DNA from: Pirellulaceae bacterium | GTDB taxonomy: Bacteria; Planctomycetota; Planctomycetia; Pirellulales; Pirellulaceae | Length of the DNA: 14,260 bases | Assembly (NCBI GenBank): GCA_020846515.1 | Contig: JADLDX010000330.1 | Span: forward strand, 1 to 14,260 | Direction: 5' to 3' | Shown: positions 1-7,409 of the stretch, in pieces | Numbering within the stretch: position 1 is the first letter of the stretch | Layout of the letters: every line of letters starts with the position of its first letter | Position numbers and translations under genes: made by a program | The notes under the pieces: model-generated | Told to the model about the DNA's origin: nothing | Databases searched by the model: none | Seen by the model: the letters and a program-made list of their open reading frames with translations, nothing else

Positions 1-702
1 CGATCGTATGCTCGCAACGGTTCCATCCTCGATCTTCAAATACACCCTGGGAAAATCACGTCGCTGGTCAGTGGTTCCAGTCTCTATCGTATCGCGATCA
101 CCATTAACAAACTGCCTCCGAAGACTTGGAAAGCGATTTGTGCCGACTGCGCGGCGGAGGTTAGTACATTGCTGGAACTGCTCTCCGGCAAATTACCCGA
201 CAGTGTGCTGAAGCGATTAACCGACCGCCGCGACGGTCTGTTTCCACAACCACGCGAGATCAAGATCCAGTGCAGTTGCCCAGACGGGGCGCGCATGTGC
301 AAACATGCAGCCGCTACACTCTACGGCGTCGGGCACTTGCTGGACACCAAGCCCGAATTGTTTTTCATGATGCGCGGTGTAGACCAATCAGAACTGGTTT
401 CCGAAGGCTGGCAGGTGGGGCAAGTCGCTGAACGCATGGGATTAAATGCCGATGCCAATGCCAGCCTGGCCAACGCCGACCTAGGCAGCATCTTCGGCAT
501 CGAGCTAGCTGGATCATCCGAGCCGATTGCCACGAGGATCACCGTCGATGTCCAGCGGAACAAACCCGCCAAAACACCACGGGTACCTGCTGTATTAAGT
601 GCACCTAACAAGACAGCCAAGAGTAAGTCAGCCACCAGTCAAGCTGTAAAGAGTGAGACTGCAAAGAGTAAAGCTGTAAAGAGTAGGGCTGTAAAGGGCT
701 GA
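1..702 (+). CDS. SWIM zinc-finger domain protein, 3' part (5' end outside window)
   Basis: The frame is open from base 1 to the TGA at 700-702, giving 233 visible residues with the true start upstream. The key motif is CxCx6CxH: C91 and C93 (in QCSCPDG), C100 and H102 (in MCKHAA), the SWIM zinc-binding signature. SWIM domains bind DNA or protein partners, and in bacteria such genes often sit beside SNF2-family helicases. A SNF2 gene lies convergently at 1851-4757, so a shared role is a reasonable inference. Residues before the motif (VSGSSLYRIAITI, then a helical LLELLSGKLP stretch) look like the usual region upstream of the zinc ligands. The last 35 or so residues are a low-complexity tail of Lys, Ala, Ser, Thr and Val built from repeated AVKS/TAKS-type units, which could bind DNA non-specifically. 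A shorter call starting at TTG 169 would cut the domain; the upstream frame is clearly coding. Confidence 0.85.
   Translation, partial: RSYARNGSILDLQIHPGKITSLVSGSSLYRIAITINKLPPKTWKAICADCAAEVSTLLELLSGKLPDSVLKRLTDRRDGLFPQPREIKIQCSCPDGARMCKHAAATLYGVGHLLDTKPELFFMMRGVDQSELVSEGWQVGQVAERMGLNADANASLANADLGSIFGIELAGSSEPIATRITVDVQRNKPAKTPRVPAVLSAPNKTAKSKSATSQAVKSETAKSKAVKSRAVKG
601..699 (+). repeat. In-frame degenerate repeat encoding Lys-rich tail
   Basis: Repeated units of the form GCTGTAAAGAGT or GCAAAGAGTA encode TAKS, AVKS and similar tetrapeptides at the C-terminus of the SWIM protein. The repeat keeps the frame and ends at the stop codon. It resembles the basic tails of histone-H1-like proteins, which is only a compositional likeness. 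Confidence 0.7.
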
Positions 703-728
703 CGCCGTTGGGCGCTCGCCCGGTTACT

Positions 729-898
729 TTGGGGCAACGCTCAAACTCAAACATCATCAACCGCTACGGCAATTGTTTATGGCCATTGGCCAATCGGGGG
801 CGGTGCCCTAGGCTACGATGAAGAAGTCCGTTGGCCAAATAAACTGAGCCAATTGGGCACCTGCGGCTTTGGAGATATCTAAAGCGACGAACTGCATG
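729..898. repeat. Left copy of long imperfect direct repeat, with helicase gene-end fragment
   Basis: This stretch matches 1686-1896 over most of its length. Shared blocks include TTGGGGCA, TCAAACATC(A/G)TCAACC, CGGCAATTGTTTATGG, CTAGGCTACGATGAAGAA (the right copy has a T for the second base), and a perfect 43-bp block at 856-898. The 43-bp block equals 1854-1896, the last codons of the minus-strand SNF2 helicase. The helicase stop is not preserved here, since the left copy has TTG where the gene has TTA. The left copy is therefore a dead fragment of the helicase gene end plus its downstream flank. The right copy has about 30 extra bases in its middle. Confidence 0.85.
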
Positions 899-920
899 CT
901 GACCATCCGGGGAGGACCAC

Positions 921-1690
921 CCGGGACATAGGTACTCTTCGATTGCTAGCACAAAGCAGGATGTGTGTGTCCCCGAGACCTTGGCCGTTCGCAGCCAACA
1001 ATTGATTGCTTGCAAAAAGCAGGCCCCACTCGGGGGCACCGGCAATCTTCAACGCTAGCAAAAGTGATCCCCCAGGGACACAGGCAATCAACTGTTGCTA
1101 GCATAAAAGTTGAATTGTCTATGTCCCCGGGACATTTCCACGGGACATTGGTCAATTGTTTGCACATAACCACTCGGGGACACAAACCACTCGGGGACAC
1201 AGGCAATCTCTAAATGCTAGCACGAGGACTGAATGTGTGTGTCCCCGTGGCCTTCGTTGTCCCCGTGGCCTTCGTCCGAATGCTAGCACAAAGCGAATGC
1301 GTCGGTCCCCGTGCCAAGTTCCCGTTGCTAGCATGACCACCCGGGACATGAGCACCCGGGGACAGAGCACCCGGGGACACACGCAATCACCTATTGCTAG
1401 CAAAGAAACTGAATTGTTTGTGTCCCCGGAACCTTGTGTGTCCCCGTGGTCCCCGTGGTCCCCGTGGCCTTGGCGGATAATGGGTCATTGCTAGCATACT
1501 CGTAACCACTCGGGCATAACCAATCGGGGACACAGGCAAACTTCAATTGCTAGCAACGGAGCTGAACGTGTGTGTCCCCGAGACCTTGGTCCGATCGCTA
1601 GCACAAAGCAGGGATATGATCACTCAGGGACACAGGTAATCAACCATTGCTAGCATAGAATTAGAATTGTCTGTGTCCCCGGTCCTTGGG
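921..1690. repeat. Cluster of GCTAGC-centred palindromic repeats with GGGGACACA/TGTGTCCCC arms
   Basis: Exact GCTAGC cores start at 945, 1054, 1097, 1216, 1282, 1327, 1396, 1490, 1549, 1597 and 1649, most as TTGCTAGCA. Degenerate cores TTGCTTGCA (1006) and TTGTTTGCA (1156) fill two larger gaps, so most spacings are about 43-69 bp. Several cores sit in the middle of inverted arms: 1075-1127, 1192-1247 (CGGGGACACA/TGTGTCCCCG), 1371-1429 (11-bp perfect arms), 1525-1580 and 1627-1679 (GGGACAG-type arms, 9 bp perfect). Inside the arms, AGGCAATC on the left faces GAATTGTCT on the right, extending the imperfect stem. Arms are also duplicated locally in tandem: ACCACTCGGGGACACA at 1169 and 1186, an 18-bp unit at 1240 and 1258, a 15-bp unit at 1351 and 1366, and TCCCCGTGG three times at 1441-1467. 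I do not recognise the family. Confidence 0.9.
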
Positions 1691-1896
1691 GCACATGGTC
1701 AAACATCGTCAACCAAAACGGCAATTGTTTATGGTCGTTGGGCAATCGGGGCGGGCGCGAAGCATTGTACGTAGGGCGGTGCCTTAGGCTACGATGAAGA
1801 AGGCCGTCGGCCAAGAAGCCGAGGGCCGTTGGCCAAGATACCTGGGCCCATTAGGCACCTGCGGCTTTGGAGATATCTAAAGCGACGAACTGCATG
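1686..1896. repeat. Right copy of long imperfect direct repeat, overlapping helicase 3' end
   Basis: This is the partner of 729-898. It starts in the flank of the palindromic cluster and ends inside the helicase gene, so the helicase C-terminal codons (MQFVALDISKAAGA region) are part of the duplicated unit. Relative to the left copy it has about 30 extra bases near 1756-1782. It also holds a small internal near-duplication, GGCCGTCGGCCAAG at about 1802 and GGCCGTTGGCCAAG at about 1824. Confidence 0.85.
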
Positions 1897-4757
1897 ATCT
1901 GCTCAGTGGTCATGTCGGTCAGATTGATTTCACCACTCTGATCGAATAACTCCTGACTCAGTTTGCGTTTGGATTGGATCAGTTCGTCGATGCGTTCCTC
2001 CAGTGTGCCTCGACAAACGAACTTATGCACAAGCACATGCCGCGTTTGGCCGATTCGGAAGGCACGATCGGTCGCTTGATCTTCCACAGCGGGGTTCCAC
2101 CAGCGATCAAAATGAATCACATGACTGGCTTGGGTCAAGTTCAAGCCTGTGCCGCCCGCTTTGACAGAGATGACCATATAAGGCGGGCCAAAGGGCTGTT
2201 GGAAATCCGCCACCATCTTGCTCCTGGCTTTCGCCGTCGTCTTTCCTGTCAATACAAAGCCTTCACGTCCGAATACTTCAGCCAAGAAGTTTTTCAGCGG
2301 CTCGCACATCGACTGAAATTGACTGAAGACGATCACTTTCTCCTGCTTTTCGGACATCAGCTCGCAGAGCGATGCCATCTCTGCGAACTTACCAGAGTCC
2401 TGAGCCTTAAAGTTGGCTTGCTTGAGGTATAAAGCGGGATGATTGCAGATCTGTTTAAGCTGCATCAGGACGGCCAGTACCAATCCGCGTCGTTGGATAC
2501 CTGTGGCTAAATCGAGCGTGGTCTTTAGATCTTGGATGACTTCAGCATATAGGGCCGCTTGCATTGGCGCCAATCCACAGTCCACACGCATTTCCGTTTT
2601 GGGTGGCAAGTCGGGTGCGACCGTGGGATCCGACTTGAGACGACGCAGTACATAAGGTTGAATCAGCTTGCGCACGGCAACCAGATGTTTAGCGCGGATC
2701 GCTTCATCCTTGCTGGAAACAAAGCGTTTAAAGACGGTGGCGCTGCCGAGCAAACCTGGTGAACTGAAATCGAACAATGACCACAGGTCACCCAAATCGT
2801 TCTCCACAGGTGTGCCCGTCATAACGATCCGACCTCGAGCAGGGATCTGCTTGATGGCTTTGGTCTGCGCGGCCGCAGAGTTCTTGATTGCCTGAGCTTC
2901 ATCGAGAACGATCAACCGCCAGGTGAGCTGCCTGATCCAATCAGCTTTACGGATCGTACCATAGGTCGTGATCACGGCATCGCAGTGACTGAGCACTTGC
3001 GCTGGATCATCAGCCATCTTTTGCAATTGCTCAGCATCCTGGTAGGAGCGATGCGCCACCTGGATGCGCAGTTGAGGTGCAAAGCGCGCAAGTTCACGTT
3101 GCCAGTTGCCGAGCAGTGAAGTCGGTACGATCAATAAACTCGGTGTGGGCGTTTCCGTCGTTTCGCGAACACGGTCCATCCGGCCAGTTCGTACTGCTGT
3201 CGATGATTGTTGTTTTAGCTGGACCAACAACGAGATAACCTGAAGCGTTTTGCCCAAGCCCATATCGTCGGCCAGGCACACGCCCAGTCCAAGCTGGGTT
3301 GCCAGCCAGAGCCAACGCACACCATCGGCTTGATACGGCCGCAGTTTGGCTTGAATGCCCGATTCAGGATCGATCGCCGATCGGTCGCTGGGCGAACGCA
3401 GTTGTTCGAGCACTTCACGTAACCATGGTCCAGCTTCCACTCGCGACCACTCCTGCGCGGGCTGATCTTCCATGTTGGCATCGAGGCTCGCGCCTGCCAG
3501 CAGACGCATGCTTTGCAGAAAATCGATCCCCTGAACATGCTGTTTCTGCAAGGTTCGCCAATGCGTTAAGGCTGATTCCAAACTCTTCGCGTCCACTTGA
3601 ACCCAATTGCCGCGCAGCAACACCAAACCTTCGCGGGCAGCCAAGAGTTGCTTCAGCTCCGCTTCGCTAAGCGGTTGGCCCTCGATAGCCACATCGATAT
3701 CGAAGTCCAACGAGCTTTCTAGTCCGAGCAGCCCCGGAGCCCGTGAACCGATGCGGACGTTTACTTGAGGCCGCGGCGGTCGCGCAGCGTTCCACCAATT
3801 AGGCACACGGACCACGATGCCGGCTTGTTCCATATCCGGCACAGCTGATAAAAACGCATACGCATGACGAATCCCCCACGCTTGGAGTGCGAAGAGCTTG
3901 CGTGATTCGAGGAGTTCGGCGACTACTGGGCAACTCTTGGCCGCCCGCGAGACGGGTTCGAGCAATTGATTGATTTTGGAACTGTCCTTCGAGGACAACG
4001 ATTGCTTAAGCGCTTCGGACAACGGCACATGCTGCGGCACGCCAGCGCTGGATTGTCCTTCGGTGAACGTCGCCAGAAATGCGAACGGAGCTGCAGGATC
4101 TTTTTTGTTCTCGGCCAGATGAAAAGTGACTCGGCCAATCAAGTTCCATTGCTCATCCAGCGACTTGAGGTATGCCGTCAGGTCGAGTTGAGAGGCGGCG
4201 AGTTGTTTTTGCGTGAAGCTATCCAGACTCTCCCACACCTGTCGCAGCACATCGCTGCGCAGATACTCCAGACCGAGCATGGGCGGCGCGGCATGGACGA
4301 TTTCATCCAGCGTCGTCGGATCGGGGCAAGCAGGCGCATTCCAATGGTGCGATCGAGTTGAATACTGGCGGCACAGCGCGCTAAAGTAGCGGCGAGCGTA
4401 CGCGCGCCAAAAGGCGAATTCGGCTGACCATTGTGCGCAAGCCTCGCTCCAGTCTTGCGAAGCTAATTGTGTCAAACCAGTGCTCAACGATTCGTTGAAC
4501 GCCGCAACGAGACTGGACGGCAGGGCAGCACTTTCTATCCCCAGTCCGCTCTTATGCGCGACACTTACAAGGCCCACGATGCCCTCTGGGGTAACGGCCA
4601 GATGATACTGCATCATTCCATTTTCTATGGTTAACCCAACACCGTGTTGGTCTGATTCATAAAGGATCGATTCGGTCTTCAAACGAAGGCCGGAAAGCCG
4701 TGCATTGGACACCGTGTGCTGTGTCGAATCAAAGGGGGCAGGCGACTTTGTGAGCAA
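1851..4757 (-). CDS. SNF2-family DEAD/DEAH-box helicase (968 aa)
   Basis: A Swi2/Snf2-type ATP-driven DNA translocase. The N-terminal half (to about residue 460) matches what is expected of the bacterial SNF2-associated region and has no clear catalytic motif. The ATPase core follows with all standard motifs: KLRPYQADGVRWL (Q-motif region, about 471), Walker A DDMGLGKT at 497-504, DEAQ at 619-622, TGTPVEN at 647-653, VFSQFQ at about 810, SVKAGGTGLNLT at about 864, and the arginine-finger motif QATDRAFRIGQ at 894-904. The start is TTG at 4755-4757; an in-frame TGA at 4803-4805 limits extension, and no ATG occurs before residue 48. A GTG at residue 16 is an alternative. The AlkB gene ends 55 bp upstream on the same strand, with a hairpin repeat between. 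The gene's 3' end is duplicated at 856-898. A SWIM protein is encoded convergently. Confidence 0.95.
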   Translation of the reverse strand: MLTKSPAPFDSTQHTVSNARLSGLRLKTESILYESDQHGVGLTIENGMMQYHLAVTPEGIVGLVSVAHKSGLGIESAALPSSLVAAFNESLSTGLTQLASQDWSEACAQWSAEFAFWRAYARRYFSALCRQYSTRSHHWNAPACPDPTTLDEIVHAAPPMLGLEYLRSDVLRQVWESLDSFTQKQLAASQLDLTAYLKSLDEQWNLIGRVTFHLAENKKDPAAPFAFLATFTEGQSSAGVPQHVPLSEALKQSLSSKDSSKINQLLEPVSRAAKSCPVVAELLESRKLFALQAWGIRHAYAFLSAVPDMEQAGIVVRVPNWWNAARPPRPQVNVRIGSRAPGLLGLESSLDFDIDVAIEGQPLSEAELKQLLAAREGLVLLRGNWVQVDAKSLESALTHWRTLQKQHVQGIDFLQSMRLLAGASLDANMEDQPAQEWSRVEAGPWLREVLEQLRSPSDRSAIDPESGIQAKLRPYQADGVRWLWLATQLGLGVCLADDMGLGKTLQVISLLVQLKQQSSTAVRTGRMDRVRETTETPTPSLLIVPTSLLGNWQRELARFAPQLRIQVAHRSYQDAEQLQKMADDPAQVLSHCDAVITTYGTIRKADWIRQLTWRLIVLDEAQAIKNSAAAQTKAIKQIPARGRIVMTGTPVENDLGDLWSLFDFSSPGLLGSATVFKRFVSSKDEAIRAKHLVAVRKLIQPYVLRRLKSDPTVAPDLPPKTEMRVDCGLAPMQAALYAEVIQDLKTTLDLATGIQRRGLVLAVLMQLKQICNHPALYLKQANFKAQDSGKFAEMASLCELMSEKQEKVIVFSQFQSMCEPLKNFLAEVFGREGFVLTGKTTAKARSKMVADFQQPFGPPYMVISVKAGGTGLNLTQASHVIHFDRWWNPAVEDQATDRAFRIGQTRHVLVHKFVCRGTLEERIDELIQSKRKLSQELFDQSGEINLTDMTTEQIMQFVALDISKAAGA

Positions 4758-4761
4758 TGCT

Positions 4762-4789
4762 GCCGGAACTGCGCTTCGCTTGTTCCGGC
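4762..4789. repeat. REP-like hairpin, GCCGGAAC/GTTCCGGC arms
   Basis: GCCGGAAC (4762-4769) and GTTCCGGC (4782-4789) form a perfect 8-bp stem, and the loop carries a further GCG/CGC pair. It lies between the AlkB stop and the helicase TTG start. A second element with the same arms is at 7381-7409, so this looks like a dispersed intergenic palindrome. It is very close to the helicase start and might influence its translation or the alkB-helicase readthrough. Confidence 0.75.
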
Positions 4790-4812
4790 CTACGGATTGT
4801 TGTCAATCGGTT

Positions 4813-5424
4813 TCAGCGGCCCGGGGGCACCGGTCGGTGAATCTGCCGAAAGGTCAAGTTGATTCGTTCACCGACGACCCGTTTGGTTTTGGGGACTTCA
4901 TGTTGCCAATGTTGCTGCATCGTGCCAGCCATAATGATTAGTGTTCCGTTGGCGGCATCGAAGGCTTTCGTTTCGCCGGTGGCCTTGTGTCGGATTCGAA
5001 ATTTGCGTGTGGCGCCTAACGAAAGCGAGCCGATCACATGCCCCATCTCCGGCTCGTCATCAGCGTGCCAGCCCATGCTGTCGGAACCATGTCGGTAGAG
5101 ATTTAGCAGACAATAATTGTATTGACCTTGGAATGCTTCGATGGACTCAATAGCTTCGATGGGTTTGATGGCTTCGATTTGACGCTTGATCTCCAGGAGC
5201 GTTGTCGTCCAGGGTAGGGCAGGGTAGTTATGGCCGGAATATCGATACATCACCCCCGGGTCACCATACGCCGCGATCAAGCGTGGCTGCGGATGGCCAA
5301 ACAAGCCGGGCTTCTGCTGCCAATCCACCTCATTCCGCAACGCGGTGAAATACTCTTCGGCTTGTTTCGCAGGGATGAAAGCGTCTTCCAGGAGCATAAT
5401 GCCGCCGCCTGTCAGTTGGAGCAT
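4813..5424 (-). CDS. AlkB-like 2-oxoglutarate/Fe(II)-dependent dioxygenase
   Basis: Predicted to repair alkylated bases by oxidative demethylation of DNA or RNA using Fe(II), O2 and 2-oxoglutarate. The 203-residue protein has the full catalytic set: HxD as H120 and D122 in MGWHADDEPEMG, the distal iron ligand H175 in WQHEVPK, and the 2-oxoglutarate-binding arginines R187 and R193 in RINLTFR. PRLIAAYGD and YSGHNYPALPW are the usual substrate-lid and core motifs of ALKBH2/3-like short AlkB proteins. Around residues 83-97 an IEAI/KP/IEAIES repeat, encoded by an 18-bp DNA repeat at 5135-5180, lengthens a helix before FQGQYNYCLLNLYR. The start may be M1 (5424) or M10 in IMLLEDAF (5397); the latter has a GGCGG stretch close upstream. 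It is followed by the SNF2 helicase on the same strand, suggesting a repair-related pair. Confidence 0.92.
   Translation of the reverse strand: MLQLTGGGIMLLEDAFIPAKQAEEYFTALRNEVDWQQKPGLFGHPQPRLIAAYGDPGVMYRYSGHNYPALPWTTTLLEIKRQIEAIKPIEAIESIEAFQGQYNYCLLNLYRHGSDSMGWHADDEPEMGHVIGSLSLGATRKFRIRHKATGETKAFDAANGTLIIMAGTMQQHWQHEVPKTKRVVGERINLTFRQIHRPVPPGR
5135..5180. repeat. 18-bp in-frame tandem repeat inside the AlkB gene
   Basis: Copies start at 5135, 5153 and 5171 (partial), each beginning GCTTCGAT. On the minus strand they encode IEAI-type hexapeptides. The repeat preserves frame and sits between conserved AlkB blocks. Confidence 0.8.
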
Positions 5425-5692
5425 CTGGCGAATGGTAGTGAGCCTTTCGTGCTAGATTTTGCGACCTGGAGATGTAGCCGCCCCGTTCGTACAATCGCAT
5501 GCATAGTTTTTTTGAATGCAAACACATAGCTTTGTGAATGCATCTGCAGATTGCGTTCTTTCAATGTTTTCCTACCATTGATTTTTAAAGTTTTTCGGGC
5601 CAAATCCATTATGCAGCCCGAATCTGTGCTTAACACTTTCTTAATACATTCTTTACCTTTCGTGATTTTCGTAAAGGGCTAGGGTTATTTTT
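5425..5692. promoter_or_regulatory. Divergent intergenic region upstream of alkB and the DUF1559 gene
   Basis: This AT-richer gap must hold promoters for the minus-strand AlkB gene and the plus-strand DUF1559 gene, though I cannot assign clear -35/-10 boxes. Near 5497-5545 there are three GCATGCAT/GAATGCA-type repeats. A perfect 7-bp inverted repeat, TTCGGGC (5594-5600) and GCCCGAA (5616-5622), could form a leader hairpin about 70 bp before the DUF1559 start. Just before that ATG there are purine-rich AAAGGG and AGGG stretches at 5673-5684. Confidence 0.4.
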
Positions 5693-6769
5693 ATGAAGCG
5701 ACAATCGAAGGCGTTTACGCTTGTCGAATTGCTGGTGGTCATCGCCATTATTGGCATTTTGGTAGGGCTATTGTTGCCAGCGGTTCAGTCGGCGCGCGAA
5801 GCCGCCCGACGGATGCAGTGCAGCAATAATCTCAAGCAACTGGCTTTGGCCAATCACAACTTTCACGACGTTTATAAAAAGCTGCCCTTCGGTATGCTGC
5901 GGGCCGACGGCACGGGTTGGGGTCATCCTGAGTGGGGTACGACTGGTCAAGCCCGTCGCTACGCATTGCTGCATCAACTGATGCCATACGTTGAGCAAAC
6001 TGCGTTTTACAATGCTTGGGATCAACTGGTTTATAACAACAACACGATCTCCAACCGTTTGTTTGGTGGCGATGGTGTTACTTCGTTGCCGACCAACGGC
6101 ACCGCCGCCGTCGGACAACTGCTGTCCAACGTCTTGCGCTGTCCTTCCAATGTGGGCAGTCTCTATAACGAGAGCCACAGTCCAACGGGCAACGGCGTTT
6201 ATGCACGAGGCGACTATTATGCGTGCGCTGGCCAACGCGGCTACCCAGGCTTTCAAGCTACGCGCGCCAGTTTGTGGAACCCCTTTGGTCCCGGCAATGA
6301 TCACCCACGCCCAGCCGGTGGAAGAGGCACGGCCGCAACCGGCCGCGCCAACGGTATGTTCAGCCGCAACATTCAATTCGGCTTCCGCGACGCAATGGAC
6401 GGTACCAGCAACACAATCCTCATGGGCGAGCGGTCTTTCTCAGACCCAGTTTTCGATCGCTGCGGTCCGGAAACGGGCACCACGACAACCAAGATGGGAA
6501 ATTGGGGTTGGATCTGGTTTGGTGCTGAAGGCAATGCGTTTCTTGGCACGGGCGTGCCGATCAACTTCCGTATTCGTAGCTGCGCCGAGTTCCTCGATCC
6601 ATTGCGTTACGACGATCGAATCAACGCCTTTGGTAGTTTGCACGTTGGTGGCGCCCAGTTTGCGCTGACCGATGGATCGGTGCGATTCATCAGCGAATCC
6701 ATCGACTTGCTGACCTTCAACGCTTTGGGCTCTCGGGCGGGCGGGGAAGTCGCCAGCGTACCAGAGTAA
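5693..6769 (+). CDS. DUF1559 domain protein with prepilin-type N-terminus
   Basis: A 358-residue pseudopilin-like protein of the DUF1559 family, which is hugely expanded in planctomycetes and of unknown exact role; members are thought to be processed like type IV pilins or type II secretion pseudopilins. The N-terminus MKRQSKAFTLVELLVVIA is a class III signal: cleavage is expected between A7 and F8, with the conserved Glu at mature position 5. The residue before the cut is Ala here rather than the common Gly. The hydrophobic helix runs into LLLPAVQSAREAARRMQCSNNLKQ, the family hallmark. The C-terminal block FGSLHVGGAQFALTDGSVRFIS is the typical end motif. The following lipoprotein gene (6911) is a usual partner, and the two may be co-transcribed across the 141-bp gap. 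Confidence 0.95.
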   Translation: MKRQSKAFTLVELLVVIAIIGILVGLLLPAVQSAREAARRMQCSNNLKQLALANHNFHDVYKKLPFGMLRADGTGWGHPEWGTTGQARRYALLHQLMPYVEQTAFYNAWDQLVYNNNTISNRLFGGDGVTSLPTNGTAAVGQLLSNVLRCPSNVGSLYNESHSPTGNGVYARGDYYACAGQRGYPGFQATRASLWNPFGPGNDHPRPAGGRGTAATGRANGMFSRNIQFGFRDAMDGTSNTILMGERSFSDPVFDRCGPETGTTTTKMGNWGWIWFGAEGNAFLGTGVPINFRIRSCAEFLDPLRYDDRINAFGSLHVGGAQFALTDGSVRFISESIDLLTFNALGSRAGGEVASVPE

Positions 6770-6910
6770 ACTTGGCAGCCTATTTACCTACGAGAATTGC
6801 TGCCTAACTGAGACGCTCGCTCACTGGTGTGCATTGCCGATTAATTCGATCGGCAAGCCTGGCACGCAGGTGACGTGCGTCTAGTGTTGACGCAGTTAAG
6901 GAATGCATGC
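6770..6910. other. Intergenic gap with two inverted repeats
   Basis: GGCAGC (6774-6779) pairs with GCTGCC (6799-6804) directly after the DUF1559 stop. TTGCCGAT (6834-6841) pairs perfectly with ATCGGCAA (6849-6856) around a 7-base loop. Neither is followed by a T-run, so they are not canonical intrinsic terminators; they could be processing sites or attenuators between the two genes. Confidence 0.5.
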
Positions 6911-7351
6911 ATGAATAAACGATACGTTGGCTTTATTGTGATCTTGGCGCTGATGGCTGCCAGCGGATGTGACGAGAAGACCAAGCTGGCCGAAGTGACC
7001 GGGGTTGTGACTCTCGATGGTAAGCCGCTGGAGTTGATTCAGGTTGAGTTTTGGCCGACCACTGGCCCACGTTCTATCGGCAAAACGGATACCGAAGGCA
7101 AATTCACGCTGGAAATTGATGATCGTACCCAAAAAGGTGCCATTCCAGGTACTCACAAAGTTGCCCTGCGCGACACGTGGCCATCAAAGGACGATTACAT
7201 CAATGATGGCGGTGAATGGGTCGACAAATCCAATGGCAAAAAGAGTCGTATCCACTCAAAGTACTACGACGCGCCCTTGAGTCCTCTGTCGGTCGAAGTT
7301 GTGGCTGGTAAGCCGAACACCTTCGACTTCAAAGTCGACCCACGTAAATAG
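6911..7351 (+). CDS. Small lipoprotein with carboxypeptidase-regulatory-like domain
   Basis: A 146-residue predicted lipoprotein. The N-terminus MNKRYVGFIVILALMAASGC is a lipoprotein signal peptide with Cys20 as the lipid-attachment residue; the -3 position is Ala, slightly atypical. After it, VTGVVTLDGKPLELIQVEFWP and TDTEGKFTLEI form the beta-sandwich pattern of carboxypeptidase-regulatory-like domains common in planctomycete surface lipoproteins. The C-terminus VEVVAGKPNTFDFKVDPRK is the usual last strand. I chose ATG 6911 because AAGGA at 6898-6902 lies 8 bases upstream; a start at 6875 would add 12 residues before the signal peptide. It follows a DUF1559 gene, a frequent arrangement in this phylum. 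Function is unknown, likely structural at the cell envelope. Confidence 0.88.
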   Translation: MNKRYVGFIVILALMAASGCDEKTKLAEVTGVVTLDGKPLELIQVEFWPTTGPRSIGKTDTEGKFTLEIDDRTQKGAIPGTHKVALRDTWPSKDDYINDGGEWVDKSNGKKSRIHSKYYDAPLSPLSVEVVAGKPNTFDFKVDPRK

Positions 7352-7380
7352 CCAACGCAAATAGCCCCATAGGCTGGTCG

Positions 7381-7409
7381 GCCGGAACAAGTCTCATCGC
7401 TGTTCCGGC
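7381..7409. repeat. REP-like hairpin, GCCGGAACA/TGTTCCGGC arms
   Basis: A perfect 9-bp inverted repeat (7381-7389 with 7401-7409) with an 11-base loop. The arms match the element at 4762-4789, while the loop has diverged. It lies 29 bases after the lipoprotein stop; without a following T-run it is better described as a dispersed palindrome than a terminator. Confidence 0.75.

Larger units (their letters stand above)
703..1850. other. Long intergenic region without convincing genes
   Basis: Between the convergent SWIM and helicase genes there is no credible protein gene. The region is filled by two flanking direct repeats and a palindromic repeat cluster. Short open frames exist in both directions, but their translations simply read the DNA repeat (RGHRQS, CPRG, LAIGD-type strings). 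A small GGGC/GCCC stem lies at 710-721 just after the SWIM stop, without a T-run, so any terminator role is doubtful. Confidence 0.8.

Noticed and set aside
965..1494. Small proteins in both strands of the repeat cluster
   Set aside because: Their translations only restate the DNA repeats in several frames, they lack ribosome-binding sites, and no domain is visible.
943..1680. CRISPR array
   Set aside because: The repeats are short palindromes with irregular spacing, the intervening sequences are themselves repeats, and no cas genes are near.
5991..6668. 225-residue plus-strand open frame
   Set aside because: It lies entirely inside the DUF1559 gene in another frame and shows no domain.
6834..6856. 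Intrinsic terminator after the DUF1559 gene
   Set aside because: The 8-bp stem is perfect but has no following T-run.
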